A program made the translations under genes and the position numbers. Source: Paeniglutamicibacter sulfureus (GTDB lineage: Bacteria > Actinomycetota > Actinomycetes > Actinomycetales > Micrococcaceae). Taken from it: a stretch of 64,000 nt of DNA. The notes beneath the pieces are model-generated. The model was not told the origin of the DNA. It saw nothing but the letters and a program-made list of their open reading frames with translations, and did not search any database. This document shows positions 8,398-17,066 of this stretch, piece by piece. How positions within the stretch are numbered: the first letter of the stretch is position 1; each line of letters begins with the position of its first letter. The stretch spans positions 2,728,001 through 2,792,000 of the forward strand of contig NZ_BAAAWO010000001.1 in NCBI RefSeq assembly GCF_039535115.1, written 5' to 3'.

Positions 8398-9288
8398 TCA
8401 TTTCCATTGGGCATGCAGGGCGGCCAGCGCTTCCGCCACCATGGCACTGCGACTGACGCCCGTGGGCACCGCTGCCACCAGCGAGTTGGCCTGGGTTTCA
8501 TCGGAGAGGGAACGGAAGACCAGCGGGCGATCCTCCATGCTGTTCTCGGTCGGTTGCATCAGCAGCGAGTAGGCCAATCCCCGGCCCACAATCGAATGGA
8601 TGGAGGGCACGTTGGCCAGAAGCCAGCCGACGTTCGCGGTGACGCCATGACGCTGGAATTCCGCCAGCGTATGCTGCAGTGCCGGTTCCAGGTTCAGGAA
8701 GGCCGCAGGGAATTGGGCAAGCTGGGCAAAACCAATTTCCTCGTATTCTGCCAGCGGATGCGAAGGGCTCACAGCGACCTTCCGGTGGAATTCCTGGAGC
8801 ACTTCCATCGTGCAGTCTTGGCCGAACTGGGTCTCGTAGCCGATTGACAGCTGCGTGCGCCCGGCAAACAATGCCTCCTGGATTTCGGGGCCGCTGCCCT
8901 CGACGAACACCAGCTGCACCTCGGGGTGGCGAGCGCAGAACCAATCGATGAGATGCGGGACCACGTGGACCGCCAACGTCGTGAAAACCCCGATACTCAG
9001 CCGCCCCGACAGGCCGGTGTGCGCCTTGGAGACGGCGTCGCGCAGCCGTTCGACCTGGTCGGCAATGAATCGAGCCCGCGTGGCAACCTCCTGCCCCTCT
9101 GGCGTCAGCGCAATGCCGCGGCCCCGCTGCCGCATCGCAAGCGTGACTCCCAGGGCATGCTCCAACTGTCCCAGCGCCAGACTCACCGCCCCTTGGCTGA
9201 CATGGCAATGACGGGCCGCATTGGTGACCGACTGGGTTTCCGCGATCGCCGCGAAGTACTCGAGTTGCCGCAGCGTGATTTCGCTCAT
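8398..9288 (-). CDS. LysR-family transcriptional regulator (module 1)
   Basis: The 296-residue protein has a classic LysR N-terminal HTH (LRQLEYFAAIAETQSVTNAA, residues about 6-25, then HVSQGAVSLALGQLE) and a periplasmic-binding-protein-like effector domain from about residue 90. AAGGAG lies just upstream of the ATG. It is divergent from an MBL-fold hydrolase and an MHS transporter, which it probably controls through the intergenic inverted repeat. It is related to the LysR gene at 12275, which sits in a similar module. Confidence 0.88.
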   Translation of the reverse strand: MSEITLRQLEYFAAIAETQSVTNAARHCHVSQGAVSLALGQLEHALGVTLAMRQRGRGIALTPEGQEVATRARFIADQVERLRDAVSKAHTGLSGRLSIGVFTTLAVHVVPHLIDWFCARHPEVQLVFVEGSGPEIQEALFAGRTQLSIGYETQFGQDCTMEVLQEFHRKVAVSPSHPLAEYEEIGFAQLAQFPAAFLNLEPALQHTLAEFQRHGVTANVGWLLANVPSIHSIVGRGLAYSLLMQPTENSMEDRPLVFRSLSDETQANSLVAAVPTGVSRSAMVAEALAALHAQWK

Positions 9289-9362
9289 TAGCTCTCCTTA
9301 TGACCGCGTGCAACTATTCTAGCTAGGCAAATGTGATGGGCGACACCAAGATGGAGTCAAGC

Positions 9363-9413
9363 AATAAGTCGGCACGCAAGCCTTCCTGCCAGGAGCCCCG
9401 TCTCCGACTTATT
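9363..9413. promoter_or_regulatory. Inverted repeat in the LysR/MBL divergent region
   Basis: AATAAGTCGG (9363-9372) is repeated inverted and without mismatch as CCGACTTATT (9404-9413), separated by 31 nt. It lies 33 bp before the MBL-fold gene start. It could be a pair of LysR half-sites or a leader hairpin. The protein bound is inferred from the divergent LysR gene only. Confidence 0.45.
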
Positions 9414-9445
9414 CATCCACCCGCCGGAAAGCGAGAAGCTCCACC

Positions 9446-10516
9446 ATGACCGATGCCAGCCCATCTCCGATGATTCCCTATGTAGTCACCCTCGGCACCG
9501 CGGGCGGACCCCGCTGGTGGAAGGACCACGAGGGTACGCCGCGGTTCGGTATTGCCACTGCGGTGGTGGTCGGCGAAACCTGGTACCTGGTCGACTGTGG
9601 TCAGGGTGCCGGCCGCCAGGCGAATGCAGCCGGCCTATCGATGTCGAACCTCGGCGGTATCTTCATCACCCACATGCACTCCGACCACACCGTCGATCTG
9701 CCCTCCTTGCTCCTCTTCGGGGCGTTCGAACTCAAAAACAGCCTCCGCGGACCGATTCCCATCGTCGGACCGGGCGACCGCGGCAAGCTGCCGCCGCTCT
9801 CCCCGCGGGCCACGGCCACCCCAACGCCGATTGCCCCGCATCGCCCAACACCCGGCATCGAGGGTCTGGTGTCAGGCATCCTTTCGGCCTACGCGACCGA
9901 CTGCAACGACCGGATCTTCGACTCCCTCGCGGTTTCCCCTGCGGCGCAGTTCGATCCGCGAGAGATCCGGTTGCCCGGGGGAATCGGGTTTGACCCCGAC
10001 ACCGACGTCGCCCCCGAGATGGAACCCATCGAAGTCTTCCGGGACGAACATGTGACCGTCACGGCCATTCTGGTCTCCCACCATCCCACCGCCCCGGCCT
10101 ACGCCTTCCGCTTCGAGACCGTTGGCGGATCCGTAACCATATCCGGGGATACCGCACCCTGCAGCAACGTGGTTCGCCTTGCCCGGGGCACCGACCTATT
10201 GCTACACGAGGCCATCAATCTGGAAGTCCTTGCCGCACAATACTCCGACGCACAGATGCTGCAGGCAACCATGGACCACCACCGCCGCGCACACACCACG
10301 GCGGCGGAAGCCGGCCGAATCGCCAGCGATGCCGATGCCACCCACCTGGCGCTCCATCACCTGGTACCGAGCTATTCACCGCCGGAAGCCTGGCAAGAGG
10401 CCCGCTCGACTTTTGCCGGGACCCTCTCGATCCCGGACGACCTGGAAGTCATTCCATTCGGCCCCGCCGCCCGCGCCGCCGCCCGATTGTCTTCCTCCAG
10501 CGCGACCAGTCGCTAA
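9446..10516 (+). CDS. MBL-fold metal-dependent hydrolase (RNase Z-like)
   Basis: The 356-residue protein carries the metallo-beta-lactamase metal motif THMHSDHTVD near residue 74, a later Asp in ISGDTAPC and a C-terminal histidine in LALHHLVP. This matches the tRNase Z/arylsulfatase-like branch of the superfamily. No signal peptide is visible. It is the first gene of a rightward pair with an MHS transporter (32 bp apart), facing a LysR regulator, so a role in catabolism of the imported compound is more likely than tRNA processing. An ester or lactone hydrolase is possible. Substrate unknown. Confidence 0.75.
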   Translation: MTDASPSPMIPYVVTLGTAGGPRWWKDHEGTPRFGIATAVVVGETWYLVDCGQGAGRQANAAGLSMSNLGGIFITHMHSDHTVDLPSLLLFGAFELKNSLRGPIPIVGPGDRGKLPPLSPRATATPTPIAPHRPTPGIEGLVSGILSAYATDCNDRIFDSLAVSPAAQFDPREIRLPGGIGFDPDTDVAPEMEPIEVFRDEHVTVTAILVSHHPTAPAYAFRFETVGGSVTISGDTAPCSNVVRLARGTDLLLHEAINLEVLAAQYSDAQMLQATMDHHRRAHTTAAEAGRIASDADATHLALHHLVPSYSPPEAWQEARSTFAGTLSIPDDLEVIPFGPAARAAARLSSSSATSR

Positions 10517-10548
10517 TTCCCAATTTCGAGCACTGAAAGGACCACGCC

Positions 10549-11973
10549 ATGAGCCACAGCAGCACTGCCGATCCGGCAAGCCCAGCACCGGAAGGAAAGG
10601 TCTATCACGCCAATCCGAAGGAGATGCGCAGGATCCTGTTTTCCAGCTTCCTCGGCACAGCGGTCGAGTACTACGACTTCATCTTGTACGCGACGGCCGC
10701 AGGCATCGTGTTCAACCAAGTGTTCTTTGCAGACCTGGACCCGAACGTTGCGCTCTTCGTTTCCTTCGGCACCCTGGCGGTCGGCTACATCGCCCGGCCC
10801 CTCGGCGCGTTCCTCTTCGGCAACCTGGGAGACAAGATCGGGCGCAAGGCCATCTTGATCACCACCGTATTGGCCATGGGCATCGCTTCCACGCTGATCG
10901 GCCTGTTGCCCACCACCGCACAGATCGGGATCTGGGCGCCCATCTTGTTGGTCTCCCTGCGTGTCTTCCAGGGCCTGGCCGTGGGCGGGGAATGGGGCGG
11001 GGCCATGCTGCTTGCCTTTGAGAACTCCAAGAAGGGCTCACGCGGTTTCGCCTCCGCCTTCGCCTACATGGGGGCGCCGGCCGGAACCATCCTAGGCACC
11101 CTGATCCTTTCGGCGATGTCGACCCTGCCCAAGGCACAGTTCCTGGCCTGGGGCTGGCGCGTACCGTTCGTGTTCTCCGCCGTGCTGATGATGCTGGCCA
11201 TTTTCATCCGCATGAAGGTCTCCGAATCCCGCGTCTTTACCGAGGTTTCCAAGTCTTCGCAGGAGGCCAAGAAGCGCATTCCCATTGCCGAGCTTTTCCG
11301 CCATCACCGCAAGCCGCTGCTGATTGCCATGGTGTCCGGGCTTTCCGGCCAGATGGCGCAGGGCCTGATGGGTGCCTGGGCTATCTCCTTCGCTGTGCAG
11401 CAAGCCATCCTGGCACAGACCGAGGTACTGAACATCAAGGCCTTCGGCGGCGTTTTCACCGTCTTGGCCATCATCGTTGCCTCGAAGCTCAGCGACAAGC
11501 TCGGCCGTCGAAAGATCCTCATTTGGGGCAACGCAGGAGCCATTGTCCTGGCCTTTCCGGTCATGGCGCTGCTCGACATGGGCAACACGGTTGCCTTCAT
11601 GCTGGCCATCGTGCTGGGTCTGAGCCTTGTCCAGGGCTTCACCTCCGGGCCCTACGGCGCCTTCGCCGGCGAGCTCTTCCCGACTGCGGTGCGCTACTCG
11701 GGAACCTCCATCGGCTACCAGATGGCCTCCACACTTGGCGCAGGATTCACCCCCATGATCGCCACCGCCCTGGTCATCGCCGGCGGCGGGGACCTTTGGC
11801 TGGTAGCCCTGCTCTGGATGTCCTTCTCGACCATGTCGCTGGTTGCCCTGCTGTACGCCAAGGACCGCTCAGGATCCGACATCCAGAACCTGGATGCGGA
11901 CATGGGTGCGGCAATCCAGGCGCCTGTCAACGAGTCCTCGCGCCGCGAAAGAAACGCAAGCCTGCAAGGGTAA
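10549..11973 (+). CDS. MFS transporter, metabolite:proton symporter (MHS) family
   Basis: The 474-residue protein has 12 predicted membrane helices and MHS landmarks: VEYYDFILYATAA at the first helix, GNLGDKIGRKAIL between helices 2 and 3, and GLAVGGEWGGAM in the fifth-helix region. MHS proteins import organic acids, betaines or aromatic acids with protons. It follows the MBL hydrolase in one transcript, opposite a LysR regulator. It is closely similar to the transporter at 13288, which suggests duplication of a LysR-transporter unit. Substrate not determinable. Confidence 0.85.
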   Translation: MSHSSTADPASPAPEGKVYHANPKEMRRILFSSFLGTAVEYYDFILYATAAGIVFNQVFFADLDPNVALFVSFGTLAVGYIARPLGAFLFGNLGDKIGRKAILITTVLAMGIASTLIGLLPTTAQIGIWAPILLVSLRVFQGLAVGGEWGGAMLLAFENSKKGSRGFASAFAYMGAPAGTILGTLILSAMSTLPKAQFLAWGWRVPFVFSAVLMMLAIFIRMKVSESRVFTEVSKSSQEAKKRIPIAELFRHHRKPLLIAMVSGLSGQMAQGLMGAWAISFAVQQAILAQTEVLNIKAFGGVFTVLAIIVASKLSDKLGRRKILIWGNAGAIVLAFPVMALLDMGNTVAFMLAIVLGLSLVQGFTSGPYGAFAGELFPTAVRYSGTSIGYQMASTLGAGFTPMIATALVIAGGGDLWLVALLWMSFSTMSLVALLYAKDRSGSDIQNLDADMGAAIQAPVNESSRRERNASLQG

Positions 11974-12274
11974 GCCTCACTCCATTCAAGCTAGCTAGGC
12001 AACGCCTGGGATATTCCGTTCCGCTCGGAGTACCCCGGGCATTGTTGTTGCGTCGACACGGCTATTCGTCCGCGATTACCACGGGCATCGGACACGTCAA
12101 CAACGCGCCATGGATCTCATGAACCACCACGCCCATCCCCACGGAAAGCAGCAGACATCCCGGGCCAATCTCCGTAAGAACACCTCCAATCCAAGGATTC
12201 CGACGATCTGCCATGGCCGACCAACGCGGAGGTGGCAGTCGCCGCTGTGTGCGGGTCGTGCCGGCGACCTGCGT
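11974..12274. other. 301-bp intergenic region, no supported gene
   Basis: This lies between the end of an MHS transporter gene and the 3' end of the convergent LysR gene. One minus-strand frame reads like a short hydrophobic stretch (LLLSVGMGVVVHEIHG) without a start or recognisable family, so it may be a remnant. No clear terminator was found. Confidence 0.4.
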
Positions 12275-13180
12275 TCAGGGATGGGACCGGACGTCGTCGC
12301 GCAGCACCTCGAGCGCCGCCGAAACCCTGCGCGGCACCGCATGCCCGGCAGGAAGCATCGCCACGATGGAGTTCTGCGGCATCGCATCGGCCACCGGGAT
12401 GTAGACGACCTCCAGCCCGTCGAACGTGGTCCCCGTGGCCGGAGCGCTGTTGACGAACGAGAACCCCAGTCCGCGTCCCACCAACGAGCGAATGGTTTCC
12501 ATGTTGGTGCTGGTCAACTTGATGTCCAGCTCGAGCCCAAGCGACTGGACCAGCGCAATGAGCCGCTCGGCGGTGGGCGGCACATTGAGGATCACGGCCG
12601 GTTCGTGCACGATCTCGGCCAAGTGCACCGACTTGCGTCCGGCCAGGGGGTGCCCGGCGGCCAACATCACCTGGAGGCGGACGTCTGCGATGTGCTCGCG
12701 GCGCAGATCGGTGTCGGCCTGCCATGCATAGCCAAAGGCCAGGTCCAGCCGCCCATGGCGGACATCGTCCTGGGTCTGGACCGGCGCCCCTTCGCTGATG
12801 CGCAGGTCAATTTGCGGATGGTGACGTGTGAAAAACTGCACCAGCGGCGGAATGAGCCGGGGAGAGAGCGTCGGGCTGCAGCCGACGCGCAGGGCCCCTC
12901 GCATCTGTCCCACGCTCTCGGACACCACTGCCTCGGCCTCCGCCAGGCGCTCAAGCACCGCACGCGCATGGGCGGCGAACTCGGTCCCGGCCGCGGTGGG
13001 CGAGAGCCGGCGCGACTGGCTGCGGATCAACAGATCCACCCCCAGCGATTTTTCCAGCTGCGCAATCGCCATGGAGGCCGCCGCCTGGGAAACATGGCAG
13101 GCGTCGGCAGCCGCGGTGACCGACCCGTGGTCCACGACCGCCACGAAATACTGCAGCTGGCGCAGCGTCAGCTCGCCCAT
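12275..13180 (-). CDS. LysR-family transcriptional regulator (module 2)
   Basis: The 301-residue protein starts with the LysR HTH (LTLRQLQYFVAVVDHGSVTA, then CHVSQAAASMAIAQLE) and continues with the two-lobed effector-binding domain. It is divergent from an MHS transporter followed by an arylsulfatase and probably controls them. A 12-bp palindrome lies in the shared intergenic region. It resembles the LysR gene at 8398, including the arrangement opposite an MHS transporter. Confidence 0.88.
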   Translation of the reverse strand: MGELTLRQLQYFVAVVDHGSVTAAADACHVSQAAASMAIAQLEKSLGVDLLIRSQSRRLSPTAAGTEFAAHARAVLERLAEAEAVVSESVGQMRGALRVGCSPTLSPRLIPPLVQFFTRHHPQIDLRISEGAPVQTQDDVRHGRLDLAFGYAWQADTDLRREHIADVRLQVMLAAGHPLAGRKSVHLAEIVHEPAVILNVPPTAERLIALVQSLGLELDIKLTSTNMETIRSLVGRGLGFSFVNSAPATGTTFDGLEVVYIPVADAMPQNSIVAMLPAGHAVPRRVSAALEVLRDDVRSHP

Positions 13181-13204
13181 AAGTTCTCCTGATGAATCTC
13201 ATTG

Positions 13205-13216
13205 AATCAATTGATT
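13205..13216. promoter_or_regulatory. 12-bp perfect palindrome in the LysR/MHS divergent promoter
   Basis: AATCAATTGATT is a perfect palindrome in the 107-bp gap between the LysR start and the transporter start at 13288, in an AT-rich patch. It fits a dimeric regulator site, probably for the divergent LysR protein. Confidence 0.45.
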
Positions 13217-13287
13217 ATCTATATCATGTGGCGTGGAGCACACTGGATGCAAGCCAATCATCATCCGACCTACCGAGGGAACTCCCC

Positions 13288-14619
13288 ATGAGCAACAAGA
13301 CCATCGGGACGGCAAAGACGCCGCCACGCCATGCTCCCCACGATTCGCTGAACACCAAGGACATGCGCCGCATCCTGGCCTCCAGCTTCGTCGGCAGCGC
13401 CATCGAGTACTACGACTTCATCCTGTACGCCACGGCCGCCTCGATCGTCTTTGGCAAGGTGTTCTTCTCGGACCTCAGCCCGTCGTTCGGACTGTTCGCC
13501 TCCTTCGCCACGCTGGCCGCGGGCTACGTGGCCCGTCCGCTGGGCGGCATCGTCTTCGGCCACTTCGGGGACCGCATCGGCCGCAAGAAGATGCTGGTGC
13601 TCTCGATGCTGATGATGGGTGTGGCCACCACAATGATCGGCCTGCTTCCCACCACGGCGCAGATCGGCATCCTCGCCCCGACGGCGCTGGTGGTGCTGCG
13701 CGTGGTGCAGGGCATCGCGGTCGGCGGCGAATGGGGAGGGGCCGCGCTCATGGCCCTGGAGCACGCCCCGCAGTCCAAGCGCGGGTTTGCCACGTCCTTC
13801 GCCAACGCGGGCGGCCCGGCCGGCGCGATCATGGCGACCCTGGTGGTCTCCGCCGTGTCCGCCGCCACCGGGGACCAGTTCCTGACGTGGGGCTGGCGCA
13901 TCCCGTTCCTGCTCAGCGCTGCATTGATCGCCGTCGGCATGGTCATCCGGCTCAAGGTCGCCGAAACGCCGATGTTCAACAAGCTCGCCGAGGCCAGCGA
14001 AAAGCGCAAGATGCCGCTGCTGGACGTGCTGCGCAACCACCCGCGCGCCGTGGTGCTGGCCCTGCTGGCCACCGTCAGCTTCTACTGCTGCCAGGGCCTG
14101 CTGACCGTCTGGGGCGTCTCGATCGCGGTGTCCAACGGAGTTGAGCGCTCCGGCGTGCTGAACTGGAAGGCCGCCGGCGCGGTGCTGACCCTCGTCGTCA
14201 CCTTCTGGGCGGCCCGGATGAGCGACCGCGTGGGCCGCCGCCGCATGCTGGTCTTCGCCGGCATCATCGGCATCGTGCTGGCCTACCCGCTGATGGCGCT
14301 GCTGAACAACGGCACCATGTGGGGCTTCGCTGTCGCGATCGTTGTGGGCAACGGACTGGTCCAGGGCCTGCTCTACGGCCCGATCGGCGCCTTTGTGGCC
14401 GAACAGTTCCCCACCCACGTCCGCTACACCGGTGCCTCGCTGGCCTACCAGGGCGCCTCGGTGGTCGGCGCCGGGTTCACCCCGATGATCGCCTCCGGGC
14501 TTGTCATCGCCGCCGGCGGAGGATTCGGCCTGGTCGCCGGGTTCTGGATGGTCGTGATGGCCATCGGGCTGGTCGCGGTGCTGCTGACCCGCGAAAGCTC
14601 GAAGACCAGCCTCTCCTAA
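13288..14619 (+). CDS. MFS transporter, metabolite:proton symporter (MHS) family
   Basis: ATG 13288 is chosen over an upstream in-frame ATG at 13192 because GAGGGA lies 7 nt before it and homology begins after it. The 443-residue protein has IEYYDFILYATAAS, GHFGDRIGRKKML and GIAVGGEWGGAAL, typical MHS landmarks, and 12 helices. It is highly similar to the transporter at 10549. The next gene on the strand is an arylsulfatase, so a sulfated aromatic or its product is a reasonable substrate guess. A GC-rich hairpin separates the two genes. Confidence 0.86.
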   Translation: MSNKTIGTAKTPPRHAPHDSLNTKDMRRILASSFVGSAIEYYDFILYATAASIVFGKVFFSDLSPSFGLFASFATLAAGYVARPLGGIVFGHFGDRIGRKKMLVLSMLMMGVATTMIGLLPTTAQIGILAPTALVVLRVVQGIAVGGEWGGAALMALEHAPQSKRGFATSFANAGGPAGAIMATLVVSAVSAATGDQFLTWGWRIPFLLSAALIAVGMVIRLKVAETPMFNKLAEASEKRKMPLLDVLRNHPRAVVLALLATVSFYCCQGLLTVWGVSIAVSNGVERSGVLNWKAAGAVLTLVVTFWAARMSDRVGRRRMLVFAGIIGIVLAYPLMALLNNGTMWGFAVAIVVGNGLVQGLLYGPIGAFVAEQFPTHVRYTGASLAYQGASVVGAGFTPMIASGLVIAAGGGFGLVAGFWMVVMAIGLVAVLLTRESSKTSLS

Positions 14620-14626
14620 CAGCCGA

Positions 14627-14671
14627 CCGGCCACCCCGGCCACCGCAGCACCGCGGTGGCCGGGGTGCCGG
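14627..14671 (+). terminator. Strong hairpin between MHS transporter and arylsulfatase genes
   Basis: A 20-nt left arm (14627-14646) pairs with a 19-nt right arm (14653-14671) with one bulged C and a 6-nt loop. There is no T tract. It may partly terminate, or stabilise the transporter mRNA 3' end, and so set the transporter-to-sulfatase ratio. Confidence 0.5.
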
Positions 14672-14711
14672 CACGTTGTCCCACGAAATCCAGCGAAAGA
14701 GAAGTCCCACG

Positions 14712-17048
14712 ATGTCCGCCCAGATAAATTCCGGCCCCTTCCCCGTGCGCGGGTACGGCTCCTTCACCGGGGAGGTCTCCGAAAAGGCCAGCGACTCGGT
14801 CCCGGCCTGGAAGCCGCCGGTGCGCGCACCGCGGGGGGCGCCGAACGTGATCGTGATGCTCATGGACGACATGGGATACAGCGACATCTCGCCCTTCGGC
14901 GGCGAGATCGACACCCCCACGCTGGCCGAGATTGCCGAGGACGGCTTCCGGCTGGGCAACTACCAGACCCCGCCGATGTGCGCCCCGGCCCGGGCGGCGC
15001 TGCTCACGGGGATGAACCCGCACCGCGCCGGCTTCGCCTACGTCCCGCACATGGATCCCGGGTTCCCCAACACCGCCATGGAGCTTCCCGCCGATGCCCC
15101 GACGCTGGCGGAGAACTTCCGGGCCGGCGGATACGCGACCTTCATGGTCGGCAAGTGGCACCTGACCGTGGAATCGAAGATGCACGACGGGGCGGCGAAG
15201 GACAGCTGGCCACTGGCCCGCGGCTTCGAGCGCTACTACGGCTGCATGGACGGGTTCACCTCGCTCTTCCACCCGCACCGGATCATCTCCGACAACAGCC
15301 AGGTGGTCATCGACGAATACCCCGCGGACTACTACCTCACCGACGATTTGACGGACAAGGCGCTGGGCATGATCGGCGAGCTGCGCGCCAACGACCCGGC
15401 CAAGCCCTTCTTCCTCTACTTCGCCCACCAGGCCGTGCACGGCCCGCTGCAGGCCAAGGCCGCGGACCTGGAAAAATACCGCGGACGCTACGAATCCGGG
15501 TGGGACCATATCCGCTCCGCGCGCTTCGCCCGCCAGATCGCCGCCGGGCTCTTCCCCGAGGGCACCGCCTGCGCGCCGCGCAACACCGAGCCGGGCGCCG
15601 AGGTGGTGCCCTGGGACGAGCTGGAGGCGGAACAGCGCCAACTCTTCGCCCGCTACATGGAGGCCTACGCCGCTGCCGTGGACAACGTGGACCAGAACCT
15701 CAAGCGGATCACCGACCACCTGAAGGCCACCGGCGAATACGAGAACACCATCATCGTGTTCACCTCCGACAACGGGGCCACCGCCGAGGGCGGGGACACC
15801 GGCACGCGCAGCTACTTCAGCCGCTTCGGCGCCCCGCGCTTCGGCCTGCCCGAGGACTGGGACGCCGACGTGGCCCGCGACCCGGAACTGATCGGCGGGC
15901 CGCGGGCCTACGTGCACTACCCGCGCGGATGGGCCTACGCCTCCAACACCCCGTTCCGGCTCTACAAGATGCACACCTACGGCGGCGGCACGCGCGTGCC
16001 GATGCTGCTGTCCTGGCCGGCCGGACTGCCGAAGGCCGCGGGCGATGACGGGATCCGCCACCAGTACGCCTACGCCACCGACGTCGGCGCGACCCTGCTG
16101 ACCCTCGCCGGTGTCTCCCCGCTGCAGCAGCGCCACGGGGTCCCGGCCCAGGAAACCGACGGGATCCCCTTCGATAGGTGGCTGCGCGAGCCGACCCTGG
16201 ACTCGGCACACACCGAGCAGTACACCGAGCTCAACGGCCGGCGCGCCCTCCTCGACGGCAACTGGAAGGCCGTGGCCCCCGAACCCAACGGGCCCGGCTG
16301 GGAGCAGGGCACCTGGGAGCTCTACGAGCTGGCAGCCGACCCGACCGAGACCATCGACGTGGCAGCCGCCCACCCGCAGAAGGTGCGCGAGCTGGCCGAA
16401 CGCTGGCGGGCCGCCGCCTGGCACAACCAGGTGTTCCCGCTGAACGACGACGGCTCCTTCAACCGGAACCGCCCCGCCACCGAGCTGCTGCTCGAGGCAC
16501 CGGTGACCCTGTACCCCGGCGCCCCCACGCTGGAGCGCTTCCGCTCCGCCAAGCTGATCCGTCTGCGTTCCTTCACCGTCGACGTGGCCATCGACCACGG
16601 GCCGGGAGCCGCCGGCGTGCTCGTCGCCCACGGCGACCAGGGTGGCGGCTACGTGCTGTACACCGAGGACGGGAACCTGACCCTGGCCTACAACCAGTAC
16701 GGGAAGATGCTGTGCATCGGCGCACCGCTGGAGCCCGGCAGCCACCTGGTCACCCTCGATTTCATCGCGCGGCCCGGGATCAAGTGGGATGTGCGGCTGC
16801 TCGTGGACGGGGTGGAAACGGCGCGGCTGGAGAACCTGCTGCAGCTGACCGGGATGGCGCCGTTTGCCGGGATCAGCGTGGGGCTGGACCGCGGCGGCCC
16901 CGTGGACTGGGAGCTGTCCCGGCGCCACGGCGCCTTCCGCTACTCCGGGACCCTGCACCGGGTGCACTACACCCCGGGCGCCAAGGCCGACTACAACCCG
17001 GAACAGGTGCTGGAACTGGACCGGGAGATGGCCCGGGTCTTCGAATAG
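14712..17048 (+). CDS. Arylsulfatase (formylglycine-dependent, type I)
   Basis: ATG 14712 gives a 778-residue protein. The active-site signature is CAPAR: Cys90 in PPMCAPARAALLTG would be converted to formylglycine. Calcium ligands are visible in LMDDMGYSD (Asp52, Asp53) and later in FTSDNGA, and the lysine motif GKWHL follows. The last 150 or so residues form a beta-rich domain common to large bacterial arylsulfatases. No signal peptide is seen, so it is probably cytoplasmic and needs its substrate imported. It follows an MHS transporter and is convergent, 18 bp apart, with the gene for its probable maturation enzyme. It should hydrolyse an aryl or alkyl sulfate ester. Confidence 0.88.
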   Translation: MSAQINSGPFPVRGYGSFTGEVSEKASDSVPAWKPPVRAPRGAPNVIVMLMDDMGYSDISPFGGEIDTPTLAEIAEDGFRLGNYQTPPMCAPARAALLTGMNPHRAGFAYVPHMDPGFPNTAMELPADAPTLAENFRAGGYATFMVGKWHLTVESKMHDGAAKDSWPLARGFERYYGCMDGFTSLFHPHRIISDNSQVVIDEYPADYYLTDDLTDKALGMIGELRANDPAKPFFLYFAHQAVHGPLQAKAADLEKYRGRYESGWDHIRSARFARQIAAGLFPEGTACAPRNTEPGAEVVPWDELEAEQRQLFARYMEAYAAAVDNVDQNLKRITDHLKATGEYENTIIVFTSDNGATAEGGDTGTRSYFSRFGAPRFGLPEDWDADVARDPELIGGPRAYVHYPRGWAYASNTPFRLYKMHTYGGGTRVPMLLSWPAGLPKAAGDDGIRHQYAYATDVGATLLTLAGVSPLQQRHGVPAQETDGIPFDRWLREPTLDSAHTEQYTELNGRRALLDGNWKAVAPEPNGPGWEQGTWELYELAADPTETIDVAAAHPQKVRELAERWRAAAWHNQVFPLNDDGSFNRNRPATELLLEAPVTLYPGAPTLERFRSAKLIRLRSFTVDVAIDHGPGAAGVLVAHGDQGGGYVLYTEDGNLTLAYNQYGKMLCIGAPLEPGSHLVTLDFIARPGIKWDVRLLVDGVETARLENLLQLTGMAPFAGISVGLDRGGPVDWELSRRHGAFRYSGTLHRVHYTPGAKADYNPEQVLELDREMARVFE

Positions 17049-17066
17049 CCGGCCGGCTTCCGCCCG

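Noticed and set aside
9319..12002. Repeated 12-mer CTAGCTAGGCAA at 9319-9330 and 11991-12002
   Set aside because: Only two copies, one between divergent genes and the other after a stop codon. There is no consistent promoter position, so chance cannot be excluded.
14616..16967. Very long open frame on the minus strand opposite the arylsulfatase gene
   Set aside because: It is the mirror of a GC-rich coding sequence. The plus-strand product has complete sulfatase motifs, and the minus-strand translation has none.
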